64,000 bases of DNA. Origin: Dirofilaria immitis (Eukaryota; Nematoda; Chromadorea; Rhabditida; Onchocercidae). Each line of letters begins with the position of its first letter. The first letter of the stretch is position 1. This document shows, one piece after another, positions 14,485 through 27,696 of the stretch. Below the pieces are notes generated by a model. It saw only the letters and a program-made list of their open reading frames with translations, made no database searches and was not told the DNA's origin. Made by a program: the position numbers and the translations under genes. The DNA lies in the NCBI GenBank assembly GCA_024305405.1, contig JAKNDB010000070.1, forward strand, positions 62,001-126,000, in the 5' to 3' direction.

Positions 14485-17400
14485 TCAGTAATCTTCTTCA
14501 CTTTCCATTTGCTCTTTCATTCTTGCTCTTGCGATTTCCGCATTAAGATACAATTTAAATTTTCGAATGAATCGCGGTAAATCATAGCTATAAAATGTAA
14601 ATATGTCATCTTGTATAGCTTATTATGTTCATCTACAACTTTCTTCATGAAAAGCATAATTTGATGGTATCTTTTGAATGATAAAAAGACGAAAAAAAAG
14701 AGCCGCAATTGGAAATTCAAAGAAAACAACAACCTGAAATCTGTATCGATTACAATAGCATGATCAATGTAGCTTAATGATGGTTTTTCTAGTTCAACAC
14801 CACACATCACTGGTAACCTAATACCTGAAATGAGATTTTCAAAAAAAAAGAAAAAGAAACTTTGTGTTATGTGTATGCAATTTGAAAAATATTATAGGAT
14901 AACAATAGAATTTATGAAATATTTTTTTCGCTTAGCATTTGCGAACTTATTCGCGGAAAATTTCCATGTAACCTCGTTGATTAAATGCAAATCGTAATCG
15001 CTTCTTAATTTTTGGCCAAAGTTTCTTCGGTATTACGGTATTCAATGCTTTACGAACTGTATTCGCAAATGTTCCACCAATTCCCATATTAAAAAAAAAA
15101 AGGAAATGATATGGAAATAAAAAAAGATTCACATATATATTAGCATTTAATTTAAAATCAATGAATAATTCATTTTATGATAAAATGAATTATTAAATAA
15201 AAATTGATTGGGATCATTAATTAAATTCATCTTTTTCTTTTTCTGATTGAAAAAAAAAAATAAAAACAAACTCCTTTCATTTTAATATCTACACCGGTCA
15301 ATGCAACATCACCATATAAGCGACTATATTTGAGATATGGACGAACCTTAAACATTTTTTGTTAAATTTATTGTTTCTATTGACGTTAGGATAAAAATAG
15401 AGAAATCAATATCATTTATAATCTTTGTGAAGCATATGCAAATGAAATAAATAAATCAGATTTATCCATAAGTTGGGTCGAACTCTAATCTCTAACCAAC
15501 GTAACAATTAATCAAAATTGCTTCTGCTAAACTGTAGAATAATTGAATATCATCATTCTCGTTTTTCAATTATCATAAAGCATATACAAATCCGAAGGAT
15601 AGCAGCAAACGAATTTAGATCCATTCAAAGGTTAGATGAATGCTAATCTGAATGATCGCTCTGTTCGATAATGTGTTGCAGAAAATCTTTTTCAAACAAA
15701 TCTCGTGTAGTTATTACTTTATAATTTGCTCATTGCATTGATAAGGGTTGTGGAATAAATTAGATGATTTCATCACTAAATCTTTTTTAAATTATATTAA
15801 AAACTCATTTTAAATCAAAAGTTTTCTATCTTGAAATTTCAAAGCAAAAATCAGCTTACCGTTACATCAAGTTCCGCGTTCGCATTAACAATATTATGAT
15901 GACGTGTTTTACCAACGAATAAAATCAACAAATCAACTTGAATATCAATTTTAACACCTTGTTGATTAATAACAAAATATGGTCGCCTAGTAAAATTTGA
16001 AAATTATTTGTGAAATTTACATTGTTATGCAAATGATGATAAAATGTATTTTTCATAAAACAAATTTTATTCTACTGAAAAGTGGAAAATTATAAATATT
16101 AATGCTGCCGAACTTTGATATTAGACATTAGAAATTTGGCATTTCTAAAGTATTTCAATTTATTTGTTCAAAATTGAAAATTAATCCGAAAAGTGAATCA
16201 TCATCTGATAATCATAATTCGAAAAGGGTTAATCATTTGATTAATCATCATTGGGAAAGTAAATTAACATGTCTGATTATCAAGTAATTTTTGCAAGGAT
16301 AATAATCTCTGTATTTTAAAATGAAAAAAATTATTAATTGAAACAAATAAATTCGAATATAATTATCTTACCTAGTTAGATTAGCGATAAATTGAAGTTC
16401 ACAAAAAGAGCAAAGTAATTTAGCTATTGGCTTTATGAATTTTGGCAAATTATGAGTACGGAATGTTTCACGTAACATTCCCATATTTTCATCGTAAACA
16501 TGTGCAAAGAATGTATTTGGTACATATTCGCTTATAATCAAACCAAACATCTAAAGAACGATGTAAACTATTAGGATTATAATTCAAATATCTAAATGAT
16601 TGTTGTCAAAATTTGATTTACACTTTGAAATTAACGAACTTGATCGCCAAAAGCTGATATATTGAGCATGTCTGGTCGGGCAACATTTTTAGCCTTTTGT
16701 CCAAAAAATACAATGCCTGCATCGAGCCCAAATATCACATCCTGATAAATAAGAATCCGATATTACTATCCAGTATTGTCTTCATTTCTTACAGTATAAT
16801 TTGAATTTCTTATAGTAAATTGTTTGGTATTATTCGCTTAAAATTGTTAGATATTTTAAGTCATTTAGAAGTTCGTTTCACGTAAGGAGAAATCCTGAGG
16901 ATTATATGATATGGATAATTGACAAAACGTATTCAAAAATATAAAAATTAAGAGAAAAAAATTTGTTTTACCTCATTTGAAAACTTTGGCGGATATAGTA
17001 ATGTCAAATCGGGTGCCCAAAGCCCATCTTTCAATAATGGGTTGAAACGATAACTTTCAGGAGTTGTTCTAAAATGAAGTTCACGCACATTTCGCACGTA
17101 AATCGCATCACCAGCGTACGGTATTGCAGTCATATCAACTCGATCATTAGCACATAAATCGGCAGCAAATTTTGCTGCCAAATCTTCGCCATCATCTATC
17201 TAAAAAGTGCAAAAAACGTTATTGTTACAGTTACAGTATACGAAAATTACAGTATTCAAAAGCGATATTTTTATTACAGTAGGCAAAAACAATGCTTGTT
17301 TTGATAGAAGATATCTTCGTTTTTAATATTTTGCTAAATTAATTCTATTAGTAATTCTTAAACTTATTTTTCAAAATGTGTTATATTAATCGAATGATGT

Positions 17401-19714
17401 AATATGCCAAATTGAAATTGTAATAGATTTTCCAAATTTAATTAAATTCCAAATATACTTTGACTCGTTAAGATAAAATTCACGTCGTTTCATACGTAAA
17501 TTTCAATAAACGCAATTTATCCTATGTATGATCGCAAGATTTACGATTTGGCAAAATTTGATTAACAATTTTCTGACAAATGTAATTTTGAAAATTAATT
17601 GCTAAAATTGTCATATTCATACATTTTCGTCGGAAGTTTCATAGAAAGCATTTTCATTTTCAACACTTTTTGATGATTTTGTTGTATCAATCGGATGACG
17701 AAGTACGCCAAATTCTAATAAATATGTCGGTGTTGGTGTAGATGGTGTTGTTTGTGGAATAGGCGTAGTCATCAGAATCTTAATTTAAACTAATTTATAA
17801 AAACTTACATCTGCTTTTTCCAAAAGAATTAAAGAAAAAAAATAATGAAAACAACGATCAAAATACGATAAAAGTAACTTGTTGTTTTTGCTGCTCGAAA
17901 AATTGTCCTATTTTTACCGCAAGTTGACAAAGTTCATTTCCAAGAACATCGGTTACTGCTTGCTCAATCACTGATCTGTTTGTAAATGATATAAATCAAT
18001 GAAATTAACTTACAAATATACTTAACTATTTTTTTTGATATGAATTTTTTAGGAATAATATGTTGAATAAAATTAGTTACTAAAAATTGATAAATTGATA
18101 AATTATAAAAATTAATCAATTATAACAGGAAAAATGATAAAGTGTATTTTATACCGTAGTAGATTTAAATAAGTTGACATATCACCTGCGAAAATAATTC
18201 TTACAAGATCTGAAGTAACATTGCATATTGGTGTCTAAAAAGAAATATTAATAAACGCAAAATTTGAGAAATGATCGTGATGAAAATAATGATGATTAGT
18301 TACTTACTGATAATGATTATTGACTTACTTACAGATATGACTTAATATAGTTAGTTCCTTTTTTTTTGGCATAAAAGATCGTATGATATAATTTATAATA
18401 ATGATAAAATAATTAAAAATGATTGAGAATTTTAAATGTAGAAAATTTTAATATAGTCAAAGCGTAAAAATGAATTTCTTAAAATAGTCCAACTGATGGC
18501 TAAAATTATTTTCTATAACTTACTTAAATATATAAAAAGTAAGTAGATGACCTCAATGATATTTAATTTTTCGCTTTCATTTCGGCTAATATGTATTTCC
18601 ATTATAACACTTAAATTTTGTACATCAGCTTTTAATTTTCCTTTATGTGTACTAAAGAATGTTGAAGCATCGTATATTGCATTAAGTGTTATCTGAGGTA
18701 AAGATATATATGCCCATATACCTGAAAAGTTTTTTTTTTTTCTTTTAATTATTATACATTTGGGTATTTTTTTGATAAATAACATTAAAGATATATTAGA
18801 TATTTTGGTAATATTATATAAGTAGGAAGAAAAGAATATTAAAAGATTTTAAACTTTAATAAATTATGTTGTGAAGCAAACTTACAAATTCAATCATTGG
18901 TTTAGTTTCGCTTTTTTTATATCAATAAAATATGGTTTATTTATTTATGATTATTTATTTGATAATATATTTTATAAATTGTTATCAATTATTATTCAGA
19001 AAGAAATGTTTAATAGAGTTTAGCAATCAAAAATTTTACTAACCGATATTAGCAAGAAATTTTGCCTTTATTGTTGGATTACTAAATTTGTCGATAGTTA
19101 AATGTGAAATTTTAATCTGTGGCTGTTCAATAATTGGCATTTCGGATTTTTCAAGCAATTGTGGTAATGCTTCAGCAGCCAAACCTATGATATAATCTAT
19201 ACCCTAAAATTAATAAAATTTAGCATTACTAAGTTTATAGCTTTTTTTTTAAATTAAAAATAAATTAGATGTTATACTTATAAAATATATGTGGATATAT
19301 TATTATTTACTTTTCAATTATTATTTAATAATGAAACTTTTGCAAGTAAAGCATTTCTTCTATTCAAAAAGAAATTTAATTGAAATTTATAAACTTTAAG
19401 AAATACTGCAATTTTGACATTAAAATATTTTAAATCAACCTTTGACTGATCCGAAAATATATTCCAGCCGGTATGCCTATATGTGAAAATTCATGATGAT
19501 TTGTTTGGTGTAATTGTAGATCCAATGATCCGGTTTCTAACATAATTGGAATTCCAGAACTTGTCGTTTGTTTGTATTCGTTAGACAAAAATACATCAAT
19601 TTTAGCATCAGCAATAGGTGCATTTGTTGATAATTCCAAATCAATATTTTTTCCAATTTTAACGATATGAAAGAAATAAACAATAATTAATAAAGAATAA
19701 TTTATAGAATTCAT
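14485..19714 (-). CDS. BPI/LBP/CETP-family secreted lipid-binding protein
   Basis: Fourteen exons on the minus strand: 19714-19440, 19203-19044, 18721-18552, 18234-18155, 17975-17879, 17778-17623, 17199-16972, 16741-16640, 16550-16372, 15986-15860, 15346-15272, about 15087-14973, 14824-14734 and 14587-14485, for about 650 residues. The N-terminus is a signal-peptide-like hydrophobic stretch (NYSLLIIVYFFHIVKIG). The BPI-type opening follows: PAGIYFRISQ, then GIDYIIGLAAEALPQLLE, matching the family's PG-x-R-I-T-x-K-G-L-DY pattern. A Cys pair brackets the first barrel (TPICNVTSD ... NELCQLAV). A Thr/Pro linker (TTPIPQTTPSTPTPT) separates the barrels. The C-terminal barrel ends in RGIRLPVMCGVELEKPSL and IVIDTDF. 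Family members bind phospholipid or LPS; the ligand here is unknown. One A appears to be missing at 19441-19443, and exon 12 lacks an AG acceptor. Other junctions keep phase. Confidence 0.87.
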
Positions 19715-19877
19715 AGTATTTGGAAGAGAATGATAGAAATTATTAGTTGATATGAATTAAATTATATGATATAGCAGAATAGTTAATTATTTAGAATTAT
19801 GCAATTTAGCGATTAGCACAATATCAATCACGAAATAACAATGAATAATCCGTGATATGTAATATTTTGTATGTAAG

Positions 19878-20069
19878 CTAAGAGCGAATTAATCGTAATA
19901 GACTTAAGATTGTTGGAATAACAGCACTGAAAACAATTGTGATAATGAAGAGCGGGAAGTCGAGATCGATCTGCTGAACAGGTGACGACGCATCAGCAAA
20001 TTTTAGGGTGCTTTCAATGATACTGAACATTTCTATTAATTCTATACATCCCAATTTATCATTAAACAT
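19878..20069 (-). CDS. Possible 63-residue single-pass membrane microprotein
   Basis: An intronless frame of 63 codons, beginning MFNDKLGCIELIEMFSIIES and ending with a hydrophobic segment (FPLFIITIVFSAVIPTILSL) followed by the basic tail LRLIRS. The middle (KFADASSPVQQIDLDF) is richer in GC than the surrounding intergenic DNA, which suggests coding. It lies just upstream of the BPI-like gene on the same strand, but it ends in a stop and does not splice into it in an obvious way. It could be a small tail-anchored protein, the last exon of an undetected gene, or chance. I do not recognise a family. Confidence 0.35.
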   Translation of the reverse strand: MFNDKLGCIELIEMFSIIESTLKFADASSPVQQIDLDFPLFIITIVFSAVIPTILSLLRLIRS

Positions 20070-20773
20070 TTTTCAATTTATTAGTGACAATTTCTGTCCA
20101 GTACTATTCGTTTAACAATTATGCATCAATCGAAAAATTCAAAAGTCGTTTTTGCAAGCTTTTAACAATCAAATATTTGTGCTTGAAATGACAATTCTCG
20201 AATGATAATTATCATGAATAAAAAGAGCCAGAAATATACGAATATTGTTTTCATAATTCTTATTTATCATATCATATAATTTATCAATTAACTTGATAAT
20301 TCAACAAGATATGTTATGTTTATATGCATGAAACGATTTCTTTCAGATGATGTTTTAAAAATGTGAATAATAAATAAGAATTATTTCTGAAAGAAGCATT
20401 AGCTCATCTTTTCTACGTTACCAATAAATATGAAAAACGATATGATTCTTATTCAGATGGCATGCAACTTAGAATGATGTATCACAATTATTGATGGCAG
20501 ATATGGTGCTTCAACGTGAAATTTCAAATGCTACCTTCTCGAATTCTTCCGCTTCATTCACTTAAATTCATCATTAGAAATTTTCACCATTAGTCATCAT
20601 TGTTTGTTGTGTTTTACTTGAATTGATTATGGTACCAAATTTTAGAATCAAACAAATTATCAAGGCTAATTTCCAAACTTCATAGAAATGTCCTAAACAA
20701 TAGGACACTTATATCAAGGCCTTCCTAACTGGTCCATTTTTACAGGCTATAAGATGGATTTCCCGTTCTGCTA

Positions 20774-22546
<1,773 letters not shown>

Positions 22547-23352
22547 TCACGTTAAACTTTTTCGATAATTAGTTGTATTAATAGAAGTATCATGCAATGA
22601 TTCTATAAGACTTTGCTCCATCTGGATAGCTTCACGATCTGCAGCACGAACATCGTAACGATGACCACGATGATGTATTGAATTCCATAATATCTCATGA
22701 ATTTTTGTTCTAAACTTCAATTTTGTTAATATTTTTCCCTTTCAATAATAAATTATTACTACTTTAATTGATAAAAATAATAAATAAGTTCAATTGTTAA
22801 ACTTGGAAGCAAAAATTTGATAGAATCAAAAAATCTGAATAAAGCAAAAAGGGCATCGGAAGTAGACTTGGAAATGAAAAATAGGCAAAATCCAAAAGTT
22901 TTCAATAAATTATTGATAAGTTTCATTTCATTTTTATACTATTATATACTTCTTCTTTTCACCATGATTGTATTTGATAAGTAAAATCATCATATTTTTA
23001 TGAGTAAATAACAAAATTACAATTTTCAAATTTCTCTCGAACTGAATAATATATGCAAAATGGAAAGGACGTAATTTGAATGAAATAGAAAAGGAAATTG
23101 ATATAATTGTCATAAAATATTTTCGACAATGTTAATGCAAATTACGTATTTTTAATTTTAAAAAAATACAACTTATAGAGGAAAAAATGATAAAGAAAAA
23201 CAAACTTGACTTCAAGAAAGCTCTCTCTTCGTCGCTTTTTCGGAGTTGTTAGTAAATTAGCATGTTCGATCTTTCGTAGCGACTTGCGAAAAGTTTTAAT
23301 TTTTTCAGTGATTATCGCCGAATGTTCATTAGATTGTTTTTTCATATTGATC
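22547..23352 (-). CDS. Unrecognised small basic protein (tentative gene model)
   Basis: Two exons fit together in phase. The first, 23352-23211, carries MKKQSNEHSAIITEKIKTF and a basic cluster TPKKRRRESFLE that could be a nuclear localisation signal; its donor is gtcaag. The second, 22738-22547, reads GKILTKLKFRTKIHEILWNS and then HHRGHRYDVRAADREAIQME, and ends NTTNYRKSLT-stop. A likely upstream exon at 23571-23519 (LKGYSDNKDLKASLPYQ, gtatca donor) has good splice signals but joins one base out of phase, so the true N-terminus is unresolved. The codons look constrained compared with flanking DNA. I recognise no family; it could be a nuclear or nucleolar protein. It is transcribed away from the cyclophilin gene. 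Confidence 0.45.
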
Positions 23353-24045
23353 CTATATTATTTCTTGCATCAATTAATCTGGAACTATAAAAAAATATTT
23401 TTGGTTGAGAAATTTTAGTTAAAAAAAAACTAATTTTCCGCTCTTTCTATATACTAATCATTGAATTGGTTCGATGTCGAGAATCGAATTATAATGATAA
23501 TATAACTAAACTGATACCTTGATAAGGAAGCGATGCTTTCAAATCTTTATTATCGGAATATCCTTTGAGCTAGAAAAATTCAAAATATTAATATTTGAAT
23601 ATGAAATATGAAACAATCAATTAGCTTTCAAGTTTCAGGCAATCATTTTTTCTAGAAAGAATTAAAATCAAAATCAAATAAAAGTTCTTAAATTATTTAT
23701 ACCTAAGGATTATTTATAAATATTGAAATAATAAAAATAAACTTTTAAATTAACTCAAATATATTTCGAAAAAAAAATGATAATTAAGTGATAAATTGAT
23801 ATAGAAACTGAAGAAAAAACATCTCTATTTCTTTCATCCTTATTTGAATTATCTTGGATAGAAGAGTATAATGATAGAATAAATAAATACGAATATTCTT
23901 CGTCTTTTTTTTTTTTGCTATATTAACCATATGCCGCCAATAATAATAATAACGATGAGTAATGGTCATTAAGAGGTCAAGTCACTGGTCAGTCACCGAT
24001 TACACATGTATATTTTGCGCTTTATGAATCATAAAAGTAAATAAA

Positions 24046-24460
24046 ATATGAAACATATCAATTCTCGAGAAAACTATAATTTGATGCTTTTTTTTTCTGC
24101 TAAAAGAGGAGATGATGATTTCGTTTGATAGAAACCCTTTGTTGCAAGATAAATGTGATTATTTATTATTTTGGAGGAGAATTTGAATCGAACTGTATAG
24201 TAATCAATTGATATTGACTCTCTTTCAATTAGTACATTGTTCCTGATTATACCTAATATGAAATATAGCGATTCTCGAGAAAACTATAATTGGATACTTT
24301 TGCAAAGAGCATATGAAAAATTGTTTATTGCATGACAGATAAGATTTTTTCAATGAAGAGAATTGAATCGAACTTTGTAATATAAATGGATTGACCTCTT
24401 TAAGTGATCGACTGAAAGAGTCATTTAAAATATTGCCTTTGATTATATTACGAAATAGAA
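24046..24460. repeat. Diverged tandem duplication of about 200 bp
   Basis: Two copies starting near 24046 and 24256 share an almost identical core (attctcgagaaaactataat) and further matching blocks in the same order, for example ttgaatcgaact. They differ by many substitutions and small indels. It sits just upstream of the cyclophilin start and could overlap its promoter. No coding potential seen. Confidence 0.65.
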
Positions 24461-24696
24461 AAGTAAAAAATGAAAAAACTGATATTTAGCGATAAGGAGA
24501 AATTATTAGAGCAAAAATTGGGCATATTTGTTGAAATTGTAATTATCGAAATTATCCTTATCATTCATCGAAATTGGCTTCATCATTTATTAAAATTAGC
24601 CAAATGATAGAGAAAAGATTGTAAAGATTCCTTCTTAAATATATGAAAGTTATAAAAGCGTGAGATTAATATTATTTATATTTATGACAATATACT

Positions 24697-25846
24697 ATGT
24701 CATCAATTGGTCGAATACAAACTTTCTTCGATTTAGCCGCTGATGACATTCCAATCGGACGACTAATTTTTGAGGTTATGATCTATCTATTCGTCGGTTT
24801 TCATAAATTCGATCTATTTTTTTCTTTTTTGTTATATAAGAGAAGGGATTGAAATATGAGAAAATATAAATTTGAAATTTTCTTCATTCTTTTTTTTCTT
24901 TTCCCAACAAACAAATCATCGAAATAAATTAAAATAACTGAACTTAAGCTAATTTTTTTTTATCTTTCTAAAAGTTAAGAGATGATATTTGCCCGAAAAC
25001 CTGTGAGAATTTTCGAGCACTTTGCACTGGCGAGAAAGGTTTTAGCTACAAAATTGCGCTTTCTATCGTATCATTCCTGGATTTTGTGCATGTGTAAGTT
25101 TTTAATTATTTCAATTATTTTGCTTACGGATTTAAATAATTTTACATAATTTGAAATTATTAATTGAAATAATTCATTACAAATGCATAGATACATTTCG
25201 AGGTGAGAAGGTAAAGGTCAAATTGAGAAATGAAAAAGTTTTCATTTTTAAAAATATAAAATTTTCGAAATATATTTTCAGAGTGGTGATTTCGAAACAA
25301 ACAATGCTAATCGAAGTGGTGGATATTCAATATTTGGTAAGAAATATTTTGATGATGAAAATTTCATTATAAAACATAATGGTCGTGGTATACTATCAAT
25401 GGATAATTACGGATGGCCTGATACTGTTAGTTCACGATTCTTCATTACTTTCGATGAAGCTCCATGGTAAACTTCTTGTATAATTTTAATAGTTTCATAA
25501 TATTTTTTATGGCATCATGCAATCAACAAACTTCTTCTATTGATTATCTTTCATTAATTATTTCTTAATAATTTTTGTTGTGTTGTTGTTTTTTTAAAGT
25601 TTAAAAGCAAATGGGCTTTAGTTTTTCGGGATCAGAATTTTGATCTCAAAACGTTTCCTTTATTACGTTTTTTTTTGAAATATTTTATTATAGGTTGGAC
25701 GATTATCATGTAGCATTTGGTAGATTAATCGATGGCTTCAATACGTTCGATCGCTTAGAATCATATGGTGTCCTGGAAGGATACGGTGCACAAAAGGTCG
25801 TACCACTGCAAAAATTATCATCCAGAATTGTGGTCAAATTTTGTGA
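24697..25846 (+). CDS. Divergent cyclophilin (peptidyl-prolyl isomerase-like)
   Basis: Four exons: 24697-24774, 24975-25093, 25282-25466 and 25694-25846, about 178 residues, one cyclophilin domain. Signature segments in order: [98 protein letters not shown] and a final IIIQNCGQ. Compared with human CypA, Arg55, Phe60, Asn102, Phe113, Trp121 and His126 are kept. His54 is Tyr, Gln63 is Cys, Gln111 is Arg and Ala101 is Asp, so catalysis and cyclosporin binding may be altered. Two frame breaks lie in A-runs: 25050-25053 in exon 2 and 25792-25795 in exon 4. Counting one extra A at each gives exact phase at every junction and a normal C-terminus, so sequence error is likelier than a pseudogene. Confidence 0.87.
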
Positions 25847-27696
25847 ATATTTGTTTTTTTATCAAATAGAAAAATGAATGATAAGAATTTAGCCAATTGC
25901 TATCAAGGAGACTAATTAGCAGCTTAGTTTGATCGTTTTATACACATATGGCACAAAATATTTGATCTAGAAAGAACTGATTTCTTCATCAATTATCCTT
26001 TAAATTTTATCAATCATCGTTCTAGTATAACCTCCTTATCAGTGACTTTGTCAATATTATTAATAACTTCATTTTTTTTACCCCACTTCAACAGTTCAAT
26101 TATCGCAATGTCCTTAACGTCGCAATACCATTAAATTTAAAACTTTTTCGGCTAGTAAGGAAACAAATAAGTATTGACTGAAATTTGATATATGATGAGA
26201 TTTATTACTTCTTTCTTCAATTAATATTTACTACATGCTACTATCATATTATCATCATCATTAATGGTGTTGTTGTTGTTGTTATTGTGCTAGTTGATTG
26301 AGCAGTATATGTTCAGTGTAATCAAATTTAGCTGATAAAATTTATTAAATTTTGAAAAGCAATAATTAAAATGATTTGATTAAAAGAAATAAATGTAAAA
26401 TAATTGAAAGAGTTTGATAATAATTCATTTGAAAATTTTTATAAAATAATACGAGAAAAAAGGCTTTTTGCAAGAAGTTTAAAAAATTGGCACTTTTTGA
26501 TCTCATCGATATTTTATGATTGATTCCTTTTATTAAATTTCCGAAATCTATAAACTTTACTTTTTTTTCTCAAATAAATATGAACAAATGCTGGAAAATA
26601 AAAATATCAAAATGTTAAAGTAAAATTGATTTATTAAACTCATAGCATTTCTTTCTTCATTTTCTAGACTAATTGTCATTGATCGATTGCTACTGATGGA
26701 TAATGGAAAGTGACATTAGGAAAAATGTTTGAACAGATGCGCAAAAAGCGGATATATGATATAAATGGGGTAATTGTTTATGCATCTATATCTAAATAGA
26801 ATCAAAGGCCTTAAAACCGATGATAATGATATATTCGTTTAGCAACTATTTAATGAAGGAAATCCGTAAATTTCTGATGACTATTGTATTGATTAATCGA
26901 TTAACATATCTGATATATTATATATCTGACAAAACGGAGAATAATGATTATACGACAATCGAGAAAAAGGAAGCAATAGAGAAAGTCGTTTAATTATATC
27001 AAATTATTTCAAAATTATCACCCCTTCTTCTAAAAATTGATCTCCCTAATTTTCAAATATTTTCTACTCATAAAATAGATTGTAAAATTATTCAAAAAAA
27101 ATCTCATAAATCTTATATTATCTCAGGAAAAAAAAGTAAACGACTGATATATAAACTTATTAACGAATGCTAGACAAATTATCTGATAAAACGAGAAGTT
27201 AAGAGATGATATTTGACCGGCAACACCAGTGTAATTTATACCTTTTTTTTTTAAAAAAAATGTTTAAAAAACAGTGAAAAATAATTGTATTTATTTTAGT
27301 TATGAAAATCTCAGATATATAATGCATAATCAATAAAATTAACATTTCAAAAGAAAAAAAAAAGAAAATTGAAAATTCTTTTATTTCTTTTGCAATAAAA
27401 AAGCAAAGAAAAAAATACTGAAAAATAATACATATTTAATATATGCATTTTATTATTATATTTAATAATTTGATAAATTATTATTTGAAGAATGAATAAA
27501 TAAAATAAAATAAAATACAAAAATTTGCATTAAAATTTTATAAAATGCTTGCTTAATTAATTAATTATAATAAAACAAAAAATGATGAAGAAGAAACAGA
27601 AGAAAGCAATTTTAAGATAGCAAATGACGTTACAATTAATCAGTTATTCTCAGAATTCGTCGAATATTTCTCATTTTTTTTTTGTTTTTGTTTTGT
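25847..27696. other. Gene-free stretch between cyclophilin and unc-60
   Basis: AT-rich DNA with no conserved exon, apart from a short relic resembling cyclophilin exon 2 (27199-27231). It should contain the converging 3' ends of the cyclophilin gene (+) and unc-60 (-). Confidence 0.55.
27199..27231 (+). pseudogene. Fragment resembling the start of cyclophilin exon 2
   Basis: ttaagagatgatatttg follows an AG, exactly as at the start of the cyclophilin exon at 24975, and a weaker match continues (accggcaacaccagtg against cccgaaaacctgtg). Read in the same frame it gives LRDDI followed by a stop. No further exon sequence is recognisable. It may be a relic of a local duplication, or chance. Confidence 0.4.

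Noticed and set aside
25151..25372. 73-codon plus-strand frame overlapping the cyclophilin gene
   Set aside because: It runs from intron 2 into exon 3 in a wrong frame; the cyclophilin frame is conserved and spliced in phase.
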